Positions 12,824 through 25,600 of a DNA stretch of 64,000 nucleotides are shown here, piece by piece. Below the pieces are notes generated by a model that saw only the letters and a program-made list of their open reading frames with translations, had not been told where the DNA came from and ran no database searches. The translations under genes and the position numbers were made by a program. Each line of letters opens with the position of its first letter. Within the stretch, counting starts at the first letter, position 1. Origin of the DNA: Paramyrothecium sp. XJ0827 (lineage: Eukaryota > Ascomycota > Sordariomycetes > Hypocreales > Stachybotryaceae); assembly GCA_020881915.1 (NCBI GenBank), contig JAJFPB010000003.1, positions 2,294,001 through 2,358,000 of the forward strand. Reading direction: 5' to 3'.

Positions 12824-14373
12824 ATGTCGGCGTCCAAGATGAAGTCAATGAAGGTGCTCAGCGTCGGCAAGATGCTGGGCAGCATCAGGAAGAAGACTGG
12901 TACGTGAACCCGCGAACCCGCTGCTTCCGCTCCGCCGGTCCGCTGCCTGGAGAAACACGGAGATGCTGACGGTCGCAATCCCTAGCCGGCACGAGCGACG
13001 CTGTCGTCGCCCACGGGCTCGACGGAGGAGTCCCCGAGGCGGTTGCGCGAAACAACGTGGTAAGTTGCGCAGGCGCTGCCGGTCTTTCCGCTTCGCCCAG
13101 CGAGCCGTGAGAGTCGTGAGCTGACGAATCACCCGCAGACCGCCTTCTGTGAAGCCGGAGGCAGCGTACAGGTAAGAACAGCCGACGACTTGGTTCTGGA
13201 GACACCACGAATGCTAACCTGATGCCAATCTCGACAGGGCGACGAAGTTCTCTTCCTCCCTCCCATCGTCGACGCTACCGAATCCTCGCCCACAGCCGCC
13301 AGCGAGGCCGCGCGCTTCATCCGCAGGTTTATGGGCAAGGATTACCTCTCGCGGCCATCGTGGCAGTACAACGCCGTCATGCTGCTCCGCATCCTGACCG
13401 ACTATCCGGGTCCTCAATTCACCAAGTTCATTGATGACAAATTCGTCGAGGCGACCACGAATCTGCTCAAGAAGGCGCGCGACCCTAGCCTTCGACAGCT
13501 GCTCATGGAGACGCTGGACGACATGGAGCATACCAAGATGAACGATCAAAATCTGGGCGGGCTGATTCAGATGTGGAAGCGGGAGAAGGAGAAGGCGTTC
13601 AAAGACTATGGAGTAAGGCCCTGCTCTCTACATTGGTGGCTCCGCCACTTTACGCCCGCATGAACTGACAGGAGCGGTACTAGGCACCTAATGGGAGGCC
13701 AACGCCGATTCCAAACTTCCGCCCTCCCGTGCACTCTCAATCGCACTCGCACTCCCAGAATTATTTTGCTCGAAGCCATAAGAACAATCGTCTGCCCGGC
13801 CCCGTCGAGCTAGCTAGCCGGCTCGAGGAGGCCCGGACTTCCGCCAAGCTCCTGGAGCAGGTCGTCATGAACACGCCATCGGCCGAGATCCTGAACAACG
13901 ACTTGATCAAGGAGTTTGCCGACCGGTGCCTGAGCGCATCGCGGAGTATCCAGGGCTACATGGTGTGCGAGAACCCGGCGCCGGACAATGAGACCATGGA
14001 GAGCCTCATCGACACCAACGAGCAGCTGCAGACGGCGCTGAACCAGCACCAGCGCGCGGTGCTGAACGCACGTAAGCAACAGTCGGGCGAGCCTGAGATG
14101 ACCCCCGCCGGGCAGCCCCGGAGAACCACCCCGTCACCACCGCGGGTACCCAAGGGCAAGGGCAAGCAGACCGACGACCCCTTTGCGGACCCCGATCCCA
14201 ATGGCTCTGGGTACGGCCAGGATCGACTAGCCTTTGAGCCGTTCCATCCTGGTTTCGACAGCAATGGACCTGGCGGGTCAGGCTCCTCTCGTCCGGCCCA
14301 ACGGGCGCGGGACTATGAAGTTTCGGACGACGACGACCTGTATGAGCGCAGGGAGCCCGCCCGCAGAGTCTAA
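12824..14373 (+). CDS. VHS/GAT-domain trafficking protein, LSB5-like
   Basis: Five exons (12824-12899, 12986-13059, 13139-13171, 13238-13612, 13684-14373) give 415 residues. The N-terminal half resembles a VHS/ENTH-type helical domain: a short basic start, then AARFIRRFMGKDYLSRPSWQ, YNAVMLLRILTDYPG and a run ending MWKREKEKAFKDYG. The second half has a GAT-like three-helix region (about 205-290: LEEARTSAKLLEQVV, IKEFADRCLSASRSIQGYM, ETMESLIDTNEQLQTAL). A disordered Pro/Gly-rich acidic tail carries a DPFADPDP motif that could bind endocytic adaptors. Yeast Lsb5 and GGA/TOM1 proteins share this order and link ubiquitinated cargo, Arf and actin at endosomes. Exon joins keep frame throughout; the short third exon (33 bp) is the least certain. 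Confidence 0.87.
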
Positions 14374-17300
14374 CCGAGTGTTAGCAAGAAGTGGTAGATG
14401 CAAAAGAATCGAGTAGATGATGGTGTGGACTCTTCCAGATACCCGACGAGAACAAGAAGTACGTGGTTGGAGGCGGCGAGGATCCGGAGCAAGAAGGATG
14501 TGAGGCAAAAGTAACGGCCAGGGGCTGTTTGGTGAGGCAGGAGAGGGCAACCATTTGCCCGCAATCCTCAATTTTTGTGCTTCGAGGTTGTAAGAGGGCA
14601 TTGCATTCCGGCTTTATGCCACATTGGGCCTGTTTTTTCTTTTTTTTCTTCCTTTTGTTGCACAAGCACGGCGAATGCATGGATGCCGCGGCATCCGTCT
14701 CCTCCTACATTGCTTATTTCTTCCCTTGCAGAGTTCTTTTTCGGAGCGAATACTACTTTTATTCCCATCATTGGCTTTGGCACAAGTTGCTGATACGAAC
14801 CGACGTTGGCGTCTATGATTTGCTGTTGTTTGCTGCAGGTTTCCATTTCGGAGAAGGGCTGGAGCCACGGCTCCTAGGGTGCCTTTGTTGAACTCGCAAG
14901 GCGCGCCGTAAAGGGTTATAGGCTTGGGCAATCGATGAGCAAGGGGGTTTGCCTCGTACGCCCTCCCTCATGCCCGACAGATGCAGCGATGCGGGAGAGT
15001 GGAGTGAGTTGCGGTGGGGAAATCTGTCGTGCAGGCAGAGGCTGCGATACCAGACGCTCGTTGGTGGTGAGGGAGCTGTGGCAACGACATACTGCATGGA
15101 GCTTAACAGGAAAGACCCAGAGGCAACCGATTGATGTTGCACCGCTACGGGAATAAAGGACAGAAATTAGTGCGAGTTGATGAATCAACGAAAGCGAGCC
15201 TGGCATTTGCAATTCGCTTGATACTGTGATGTAGGCTCTTCCGTGAGACGGTTCCGAGCTCGTCCTACAGCAATAGACTTGGAGGCTGATGTTGGGCAAA
15301 GGGACACCTCACAAGCTGTTTGCTAGGTAAGGCGCCAAGGGTGTCCGCATGATAGCACCGACCAGTGTTATACCATGGCGTTGGAAGATCCATCGGGCCT
15401 TCTTTGCTTCTTCCTTTCGTTTGGCTGAGAAAACCAGAAGCGAGAAACGGAGGCCTCGTACAACTTGAGGCAAGGCGGGCATGTCACAATAGTTCTGCTG
15501 AATGGTTGGGTCCAGTGACTTTGAAGAGGAGAGCAGGGGGTGAAGGAAAAGAAAACCCGACCGTAGATCGGAGGAGGAAGCAAGTAGAGAATACAGTTGT
15601 TATTATAAAAGCGGAAAGACGGAGAAAAAAGATAGAAAAAGAGTCAATCGATGTAGATCTGGGCGGTAATGGCAGCCTATTGGGCGAAGGCACGGCAGCC
15701 GGAGCTGCACAGAAGACCTCCCACCAAGCACCGACTCACAAGATACTCCCCGCCGCGGCGTATCTACGGGGCGTCGCACTGCAAGGTTTGCCTGTTACGG
15801 CGGATGCAGCTAGCCTAAACGCCTACGCATTTGTCCTGCTTTTCACTCCGGAGAGGGGACCGCATCTGCAGTGCGAAGGCGCGCGCGAAGCTGCGAGGAG
15901 ACAAGAAAGAAGGAGCCGTGCAGAGGCGAAAAAGATGCAGGACGCGCGCGGGGCGTTTGCGCAGACATTGCCCACCGCGGCTGTTCGAAGATGGGGGAGG
16001 GGAGGTGGGAAATGGGAACATTCACAGTCGATGATGCACGGCGTCGCTGGCCCGTCCGCCCCCCCGGCAAGCTGCAGTACAGGATTGTGTGGCCGCGAGC
16101 CAGTCGCATCTTCTGAACCAAGCTGCGTCCGTGCCAATGCGAGAGCATGTCCGGGACGGTTGCCCCGTGCGGCGCCCCAACGGCCGGGATCGCAGCCTCA
16201 CGGCTGGAATGGAGGTGCTCCGGGCGCTGGGCCAAACGGGAACTCGGGCGGTCCCTTTTCTTTTTTTTCCTTTGTTTTTCTTTTTCTCTTCCATCGAACT
16301 TGCTTTTGCCCAGGCCGATTCGCACATCCACACACCGCCCTTCTAAACATTACTGCAGCATGAACGTCAGATCAGCTGACGTCGAACCGGGGGGTGTGGC
16401 TGTAATAGTCCGTCTTCTCCTTCCTCGCTGTGTACGACGTGTTTAGCCGTGGTCTCTGGAAGGGCTTTTACCTGACGATCCAGCCGCCCCCCCCTCGCCC
16501 ATGCCAGCGGTTCCCCCCCTCCGGCTAGACTTGCTTCTGGAAGTTGACCCGTGGAACGGAGAATTTTCTCTTCTCAACGCCCAAGCCCCCCCCGTCATCC
16601 CATGGTCTGTCGATGGGCGGGAAGCATGATGATCCCCTGGTCCTTGCCCGTGAGGGTCGGCGAATCACCGCGCCGGGAGGAGAGCCTGGGCATGCGGCTC
16701 ATGCAGCGGAAAAAGGGTTGTGCCATTGCTTGGGTTTCTAGGGTCGCGGTACAGTAGTATCGGACCTGGGGGTGGGATGCGAGATGCAGCAGGGCAATCC
16801 AGATTCATCATGGGAACCTTGTCCTGCTGGACGTGAACATTCCTGGACAGCGTCGATAGTCGTGCGGCCGTACATGTTCCCGCTCCCCCCTCGCCTACGT
16901 CTCCCGCCAGAGGAAGCTGTCCACGTTGCCGTCAGGCTGAATTTGGGTTATATGATGGGTTTTAAGTTTCCGGGATCTGGCATGTGTACTGTAGAATGAT
17001 GCAGCTTCAAGAGGGTTCTGCTCAAGCTTGGAGCCACGTTGGACTCATTCGCAATGCAGTCTGATTTCAGCATGGAGCTACCTCAACTTTCGATTTTCCA
17101 CGATCTGGAGCGTGACCTCCCGCGGGCGCCTCTGTGATTATACTCGACCCCATGACAGTTCCATGACAGCATGAGCTACCGACACAAGCTTCCAGCCAGC
17201 TGGAACGTGCCAACCGCACTATCGACTTTACTTGAGCGGGAGAGGGGACGCCCGTCACCCGGTCCCCCATTCACCCCTCTCCCACCCCCACATACTGCTC

Positions 17301-18534
17301 CATATTTGTCTCTCCATCCCCACTGCGCTTCACCTAAATAGAACGTCGGCTGCGATTGGCTGGCGGTGCTGACGATTTTCCTTTTTGGGACAAACTTGCG
17401 AAACAGGGAGCAATCAGTTCGAGCGAAGGGGGGGGGCCCAAGTGGAAAACGGGCACTCCCAGACAGAAGCAAAGAAGGGGAGGGAGAAAAAAAAAATTAT
17501 GGAAACGAAAGCAGACGAGACAGAAACGCGGAGCACCTAAGAGGAATGCGGACACATCACCGGCGGAGCCATGCTGTCAACAGATTAGCCTCAGAAGCCC
17601 TCAGACCGGACGTTTTGCTTCACCAAGGTTTCCTTGACCACCGGGATGCTTGTGCGTTCGTTCTGCAATACGGATAGAGTGCGCCGTGTTACAGCTTCTT
17701 CCAGTTGCACAACCCGGCCCTCATAGTCTTCCCCATACCGCGCTCCGCTCCCCCTCCCGCAGTCCCTGAGCCCTATGCCCTCATTTTTTTTCACGCGACG
17801 CCTAGTTTCCTCTATCGTCTTCTGCACTCTCTCGGTCCGTTGCGTGTATATCGACGGGGCCACTAGTCTTTGCGGATCGTATGCGTTGTCGCGAACGGCG
17901 CAGCATCTGCCCCCGTTGACTGAGCGTCCGCCGTCCGCAAAGCACAATATCAATCCACATCCTCCGTGGGCCCATGCTCTTCGGCCTGCGGTGGACGTGC
18001 GTATGCGCAAGACTTCTGTTATCAGCTCCCGGCCCTGCTTGTTGCGTCGGCCGCCCGCTTCCCCCCCCCCCCCCTTTTCCATCTTCCTGCCTCCTCTATT
18101 CTTGTTCGCAAACCCTGTCGTTACATTCGCTTGGCCTGAAAACGTGGCAGCCAGCTTCCTCCCGCTCCTGGAACCCCGGCTCATGGCTTAGGAACCGTCC
18201 GATGTTGTCGGTACTTTGTCCGCTAGGAGCTTAGTGTTGATCCATAGAGAACGACGTCTCCCACCGTTTCTGCCAACGTACATATCGCGTCCGTCCCTTT
18301 GCGCGGCCCCCTCCATCCTACTCCCTGGGCTACACGGGCTGGCATCTCCCATCTGTCCCTTTTTTTTCTTTCAATTATTAAAAAAAAACATCTCATGCAG
18401 AGCACAAAATGCTGTCATCTACCGGCTTCGTCTCATGTGGCCCCAGTTCTCATCCTTTTCCTCTCTCGCTCCCCTTGGAGTCCTCCCTCCCCTCGGCCTC
18501 GCCCTCTCGATGTCGCTCCTACTCCTCTCATCGC
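14374..18534. other. 4.2-kb GC-rich gene-less stretch
   Basis: Many overlapping open frames occur on both strands because the DNA is GC-rich, but none shows a domain, and their translations are compositionally random (Ser, Arg, Pro, Ala). The region contains pyrimidine-rich tracts (14630-14660, 16255-16290, 18360-18372) and a run of 14 C at about 18061. It may be a long promoter or 5' UTR for the F-box gene, or carry a non-coding transcript; sequence alone does not decide. Confidence 0.5.
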
Positions 18535-20196
18535 ATGGCTACTGCTTCTGTCCCATCAGTCCCTCTCGGTATAACTGCCGACAGTCTAAGTGTCGAGCTA
18601 TTAGCCTTGATCTGCGAGCATGTATGTGCAGCTGCCCACCAACCTCATCACTGACTTGATCCGATCTGATCAGTTGCTAAGTGACCAATGCTGACCAGCT
18701 CACAGCTGAGGGAGATCGACCACCCCTCTTTGTTTGCTCTGCGCTTGGCTTCTAGGACCTTCAATACAATCGCTACGCCGGTTGCGTACCGGGTGCTGCA
18801 TCTCAACGAGTCCCTAACTCATCCAGACGTTGAAGAACGACACCCATACGCCCTTCAGCACATTTCATCACACACCCAGCATGTCGTTATCGGTAGTGAT
18901 CTAGATCCTGTCGGGATTAGACGAGTTTTAGCAGCGGCTCGGAAGCTGAAATCCATCCGGTAAGAGAAACAAGACTGGAGAGACGTATCCTCACTAACAT
19001 GCTCCCCCTGTAGCTGGCGGTACGAAGATGGTCAGGTTCGTTTGGCCAACCTCTGGATGCCTTCTGACGTTTTGGATTTGGAGCAAATCCAGAAAAATGA
19101 TGTCAAAATTCATGTGGAAGGACTCCCGCTCCGCGATTTCGAAGGTGGCGTGCCCGATGCCTACCTGAGAGCTGTCCCCGCGAGCTGCCTGTCATCGCTG
19201 AGACTTGCTACCCCCGTCCCTCCACTCACAACCAGACTTCAGTCACTCAAGCGCCTACTTCTCAGTTCATCAAAACTTGAGACGTTCCACTACCGAGATC
19301 GTGGGCAAGGCACCAACTTCAAATTTGACGGAGCTGAGCGCATGCCCGCCTTTACCGATGTTGTCCTCGAATCGTACGACTGGAACCACTCGAAGGAAGA
19401 GGTCGAAGCCCACTGGGACTTTTCCAGAATTCGGTCTCTAAGGCTCATCTCAGTCCCCGTCTTCAACTTCTTGCGGTCTACTCCTCTCTTCCAGTTTTCA
19501 CAACTTCACACCTTGCAAGTGGATGACTACAGTGCCCATCTTCCCGACAGGCGGCACGACGCGACGCGAGGGCTGCATCTACTCATGAGAGACCATATCA
19601 AGGCTTTGGAGAAACTCGAACTGACATGTCATGTTGAATCTTTTCCTTTGGATGCAATCGCCAAGCACACCAGTCTACGGTCCCTTCGTTTACGCGATCA
19701 CGTGGGCTTCGGAGACGAGCACGTCCGGTGTCCAACGATCTCGGCCCAGGATCTTTCGGAGCTTTCTGCCAGACTACCTTACTTGCATACACTCGAGCTG
19801 GACATGGATTTCGAGTGCTGCGAGCCTTCCCTGTTTCTTGCAGCTGTGGCGAATTTCCGAAGTCTGCAGACGTTGACATTGCACGTTCAGACAGTGCTCT
19901 CTCCATTCGAGCCCATCACCACGGACAATGACGAGGATTACGAGGCTACACTGAAGATTTTTCGCTTCCTCGCCGAGCGGAGAGAAGAATTGAACACGGG
20001 TGTTTCGTGGAAAAGGATCACTGTCAATGTGGGGGGCTGGCGACGAGTGATGGTACGACGGCTCAGCAGCACTTGGAGGGAGAGAAATGAGAAGGGCATT
20101 TTCGCTGAACGATGCTTTGTGTTGGAGCGAAACGAAAGTGGACGCTACAGTATACGAGAGGAGATGGGGTCAGAAGCGATGGTTCGCTCGCCATAG
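18535..20196 (+). CDS. F-box protein with leucine-rich C-terminal region
   Basis: Three exons, 18535-18621, 18706-18959 and 19014-20196, encode 507 residues. An F-box-like motif spans about residues 14-60 (DSLSVELLALICEH, then after the intron LREIDHPSLFALRLASRTFN and TPVAYRVLHLNE), the common fungal form. The long last exon has irregular Leu-rich segments (SLRSLRLRDHVGFG, LPYLHTLELDMDFE, FRSLQTLTLHVQTV), consistent with a divergent substrate-binding LRR. F-box proteins bring substrates to SCF ubiquitin ligases through Skp1; the substrate here cannot be told. Splicing at GTATGT, using the AG at 18704-18705, places the F-box helices next to each other in frame. An upstream in-frame ATG (18409) would add 42 low-complexity Ser/Pro residues, so I prefer 18535. 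Confidence 0.82.
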
Positions 20197-20909
20197 CTTG
20201 TTGCACGAGCGGCGGCTCTGGGAGGAGCTTTCAAGCGACAGTACTTAATGACTTATGACGACTGGAATTATACATAATGACAAGCCAACGGCGTTCAGCC
20301 ACATGGACGGCAGTCTTTCAGGAAGTGGTGCTCCGAGGATATAGAAAGAGAATGTGGTAGACTCGGCAAATGCACCAGAAAGGTAATGGGGTGGTGGTAG
20401 TTCCAAAAATGATACCAAAGAGGGTTTTGGCATATTCCTGAAACACAGACACGACATAAAAATTGTAATGCTCCTGCTTTGGCCCTTTCTCCAAGATGGA
20501 GGGGCTGGCATAGTACGAAGACTGTTGCTTGTGACTTGTGATGAGCATCACAAAACGAAGGAGACCAAAACCTAGTTGTTCATCAAACCATGCGTCTAAC
20601 ATGTTCAGATGCCAGGGCAATATTGTACACAAAAGATCCCCTCCTAGCCATAGTAACTTGCAATTCGATGCATCGTGGGTATCATTTTTCCTATCATGTG
20701 AAGGGATAAAATTCGAGAATGCCACCTCCCTCCCAAGCTGCCTCGGGCTATGCCGCGGTCGCGATATGCCATGACGGGCAGCGTCCATAGCAAAATAATT
20801 GAATCAAAAATGCAATGGTTGACGAAAAGTAAACGTGATGATGGGGCGCTGGCGCTAATCGTACATCTATACAATGCAAAACGTCAAAGGAAAAGCGAGA
20901 ACCCTGCTT
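20197..20909. other. Intergenic region between convergent F-box and receptor genes
   Basis: About 0.7 kb that should hold two 3' UTRs. No domain-bearing frame or repeat seen. Confidence 0.55.
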
Positions 20910-22635
20910 CTACGCCCAGGCCTCGCTTTTGACAACCCCCTTCCTCACGGGGCTGAAGTTCATAGTTTCTTTGCCGTCGGAAAAGTCCTGTAGCGGGAGA
21001 TACGTCTCGGACTCGTTCGGTGTAGGCGCTTCCTGTCTGATTGTCGTCGTCAAGCGGATGCCCCCCAGCGATGAGACTCCCAGTTTGGAGCCCCGTTTGC
21101 TATCCCCGATTTCGTCGCGTAGTTGGTAGCTGGCGGCGCCGCCTATTGAGCCCTGAGTCCAGCCGAAGGCGCGGTTAAGCATAGGCTTGAAGAGAACCTG
21201 GATGCTGGGTAAGCTGGCGCAGATGATGCCGATTTCGAGTTCGAGTGCCGATGTGAGACCTGTCGCCATGGAGTCCACTAGAGGATCAAGTCAGGACCTA
21301 AGCACGATGCAAATTGTTTGGCGTTCACCAATTGAAGCTTCAAAGGACTTACTTGTAGGGTTCTTTGACGTTGTGAACTTCGTTATGGTTGTGAATCGGA
21401 ATGCGCTCACGACCAGAACACTACACCAATCACTGTCAGTTGTGCACATTGAGAGCCAATGCAGAGATACAGTCCACTTACGCAATTCCAATGACAAACA
21501 TGATCGAGGTCTGCGCCTTCTTCTGCCATGAGAGCTTCAGGCGGGTAATGAACGGAATCGGCAACACGATCAACCATAGGTCGAAGGCAAAGGCGAGAAC
21601 AGCGAGCGCCCAGACCAAGGACTTTGCAGAGATGCACTTCCCCTCATGTTCCCCGTCCCACCGCAGCCAGAAGTAGTTGACGGGCGTGCATTGGCAGGCG
21701 AGGGCGAGGGTTGCGGAGATGCAGAAGATGGTGTTCACGGCAAAGGACGCGAGGAGGAGGAGCTTGGCGAGTCGGATCTGGAAGATGCGCATGTAGAAGA
21801 AGATGATGGAGAAGCGGATGACGGAGCGGCCGAGGATGTACAAGATGAAGCTCACGTATGTTTCCTATTGAACAACAAGGTAAGCCTCAACGACGAGCGC
21901 CGTGTTAGTCTGCGCGGCACGTACTATCAAGAACTCGGTGATTATGTCAAACTCGACGAACCACATGTCATGGCCGTCCGTGATTTTGATCACTGGCAGA
22001 ATTAGCAGTGCCGGCGACGAGATGCTCGGACGAGACCTACTGTGCATGTTGGTGGCAACAAACCCTATGCAAAACAACTGATGGCTGTTAGCCGTGTCGC
22101 CGCTGGAGAGGCCCTCGCGGATGTCCACCTACCAAAGCAATTACATCGCAAAGATCGTCCCACCACAGAGCCGCCTGCATGTGGTATCGAGAGAAGAGTC
22201 GCAGGAGAACGGAAATGCCAGCCAGAGTAAGGAACGTGGCGCTGATCGGTAGCGTCGGATCGGTCAGATCGTGGGCTGACGGGCCCTTCCCGCACAGGTT
22301 CATCGTCAAGTTCTTCGCCGCTATCCAACACTTTTAGCAACCGGATCTCGAAGCTTCCACGCCGTGGGAGTTGGGGTTCGCGTACTCAATCCATCCCTAA
22401 TAGAGCATGTCGATGTGATGCAGGCGGTCGCGGCGCCGCTGAAGCCCTCGTTCGTGCAGAGACATGCCGATGTGGGATCGGAGGCACAAGATGACTCGAA
22501 GAGTGCCGAGACCACGCACGAGAGCTGGGAAGCGCGGAGTGTTAGCCTTGGTCAATCATGTAGCCCGGACATGCACGGCATCGACGGCGTTGCTCATACC
22601 GGGCATTCTGGCATCAACTGCGATATGGCTTCCAT
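20910..22635 (-). CDS. CFEM-domain PTH11-like seven-transmembrane receptor
   Basis: Eight exons on the minus strand (22635-22600, 22524-22386, 22320-22133, 22077-22041, 21992-21925, 21864-21482, 21420-21353, 21277-20910) join in frame to 428 residues. Residues about 8-60 form a CFEM module: eight Cys in the usual spacing, including CPLSC, SSCASDPTSACLC and TSTCSI. Next comes a rhodopsin-like fungal membrane domain with helices such as ATFLTLAGISVLLRLFSRY, LFCIGFVATN, RFSIIFFYMRIFQ and VWALAVLAFAFDLWLIVLP. The tail after about 310 is cytoplasmic. PTH11-type proteins sense surfaces or nutrients and signal through G proteins. No signal peptide precedes the CFEM in this model: an in-frame TAA lies 9 bases before the ATG, so a first exon is either missing from my model or lost. 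That makes the 5' end uncertain. Confidence 0.86.
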
Positions 22636-25600
22636 CGCGCCTTAACACCTCAAGCGTACGCGCTTGACCCTGCCTCCAGATGTGCCGCAGAGCAAGTGCA
22701 CAATCTCAATCAGGCCCCACGATACATATGGCCCTCCGAGGATCGAGAAGGGGGGAACGAGCAAATCCCATTCCCCGAGCTGGGCCGCATGGTATTATGT
22801 ACGGGACGGATGCGACCATAATCCACCGAAAGGGGTGTGTTGGCGGACTGCCTATCGGGAGAGGGACTTTGGGAGAGGCTTTGAAGGAACCGATGCCTCC
22901 CACATGGCGCATGGGCTGTCCGTCCAGACTCCGTACCCTCTGCCTATCACTAGCAGCGGGGCTCGTGTGCACAGGCAATTCAGGTAGGTCCCTTTCGACG
23001 TGTCAGCCGCCGTTTGTGACGATCTGTAACGGGCGCGCACAATGTGGCGGATGCTACCAAGAGCAAGGGGAGGCCAGTTGGGGCCATGTCGACATGTCGA
23101 CATGTCGAGCGTGCGGCCCATAAAAGCGCATTGGTGCTCCCGCCGACACGCGGATCTTCCCTGCTTCACCGCTGTCAAAGACTCCACCGAAGGGAGTGCC
23201 CGCGCCGTCCTGGGGGGCCAAGGTCCGGGGTGAGCGGTGCGGAATGCCACCCCCCCTGCGGAAGCGAATCTCTATGGCCATGTGGCATACGATGCAAGGC
23301 TCGCTGAAGAGGTCGCATCAGGATGACCGCTCCTTGCCCCAACCGGAAGGTAAGAGCGCAGGCCGCAGCGTGAAGAATGCCATTCCTGGGCCTCGTTGCA
23401 ACGTCGCTTGGCCTCCGTCAGTGGAAGGACCGTGGTGTGGCCAGTGCTTGGGAGCTCGCCTACGCCAGTAGCGTACCAGTCCTTCTCGAAGCTGCGGGCA
23501 TTGAATCGAGCTTCTTGTGAACGTTGAGTTATCCGCATTCATTCACACTATCGAGTCCATAGGACACTGTCGTGGCTTTGGAGAAGAGAGTCGGTCGGGG
23601 CATACTTGAGGAACCCGGACACGATCCGGAGCTTTAGTGAGTGCAGGCAGCTGGGGAACTCCCCTCATCGGATTGCCGTTGGGTTGCCCGTCACCCCTGT
23701 TTCAAGACCAGAACAGTCGAGAAGACTTGAGTGCACCGAATCTGGCGTAGGGCCAAGGATGGACAGGGGTATGTTGTTTTGGGTGAAGCCACCAGCCAAC
23801 GTGAGCGTGAGAGCCAGCCAATCTCAGGCACGCCAACGCCGCTGGGGTTGCACTGCAGTTCTCGTGGAGGGCACCGTCGACAAGGGGATCTTCAGACGAA
23901 ATGCATGGCATTGTCCGTGCGTGTCGGCCGAGCTCGAGGACGAGCGGAATCTTGCTTGCCAAATCCGACACATCATCCCGGTCGGTATGATTCCAGATGC
24001 AAAGGCCCACACCGCAGATTTTTCAGTCAATGGTATGAAGAATAAAAGAAAACTTCCATTTCAAGAAGCAAGCATAACAAAAAGAAGTAAACACTGGACG
24101 AACTGCCAACTGACCAAAGGGCGTACTGCCGTGGTTGAACCACTGGACACCCTGAGGCCATGGCGTCGGTTGCAAACAGCTTTCACGCCTGAAACGAGCC
24201 TGCAACGAGTAGGGTAATGATGGACATGGGAAATCGGACTTTTTGCTGCATTCGATCGAATCACAGGGCGCTTTCAGGCAGGCGTTCGGAGAAACCGCGT
24301 TGACAGCCAGAGCGTCAAGCGCAATGACGATTCATGTCATAGTATTTCTCACAGGACGACTCAATCGAGATCTTGCCCTGGCGATACGTAGACGATTTGT
24401 GCCCAACCGACATGTATGCTTGGTCAAAGTCATGACTGTTCCAGCATAAGTTAATATGGCCGTAATTGCGTTGGGGGAAACATCGATTCACACTGAGCTT
24501 GATGAACACTCGCTTGTACTAATGCTTACACTTCCATCAATCAATTTTCTCTTGGTTTTGTCGTCTACTGGAGTCCTTCTATGCTGAAGAAGGATAATGT
24601 TGGTAAACACATGTCATGTTGGCTCGTCCAAAATAATTGGCTATTTTCTCGCAACCATATTCTTCAGATAGCTTTGTTCAATTACAGCTTTACCAATGTG
24701 TGAAATGTCCTATACAAAGATATGCTTAATCGATTCATACGCTTAGCGGCTCAATCTTGGACAAATTGTTTTAAGTCTGGGAGTAATAGGTCCCTTGCTA
24801 ACACCAGTCATCAACAAGAAGCCATTGGTTCTATCTATATGCCAATATGACCAATTGCGACATTCCCAGTTCCCGTCACTTTCTTCCCTTGAATTATGTT
24901 GTGACTTGCGGATTTCGGACTAATATTCCCGTCCGAAGTCAAGTTGTTGGTAGTGAGTTCACGTCAGAATCTATTCTTAGCTTCCACAGGCGCGGGCTGC
25001 ACAAGTGATCTGCCACTCATTGCTTCATAATGCATTGAGGTACAGAGTACAGCCAACACCGTCACAGTCCATAGCCCCTGTTTGTAGTCATACGAAATCC
25101 ACAAAGGCTACGTGTACGGGCGAACTGGAGCTTGACAGGGCTTATAGTGAACCCTTGCAATTGTTCGGCATGCCCGTCAGACCCCTGTTCAGGGCATACT
25201 ACCCGCTACCATCGAGCGACCACGCGAATGCCAGGGATTGCCTGCCATTAGTGCTTCTTCACTTGACTTTGTTGCGGCCGATCTTGCGTGTTCGATCAAC
25301 CTCCTGGCCAAAGAGGTCTCTTTTTAAGCATACAAGGCGCCAACATCAGCGACCACAGGTATGGTCGAAACATGTTGACGTACAAGACATTGCCTACGAC
25401 ATGAAATGTTGGCGCAAAATTACGCCCTCGGGACGATCAGCGGCTTTACTGGCGTTACTTGCAGTGTTGGCGTGTAGCATTCCCAGGCACCCTGGCTGTG
25501 TGCTATCCCGCAACGAGCCACATGCAGAAGAGCCAATGAGGCATATACACCAATCATCAAGATAATCATGATGCCGGCATGGCGAGATAAGAGAGAAACC

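Noticed and set aside
15365..16363. 332-codon open frame on the plus strand
   Set aside because: Open frames of similar size overlap on the other strand, composition is random for GC-rich DNA, and no domain or splice pattern supports it.
23606..24217. 203-codon plus-strand frame
   Set aside because: No recognisable domain, Arg/Pro/Ser-biased, with shadows on the other strand.
25005..25565. 186-codon plus-strand frame
   Set aside because: No family resemblance; sits in decaying sequence; only its length supports it.
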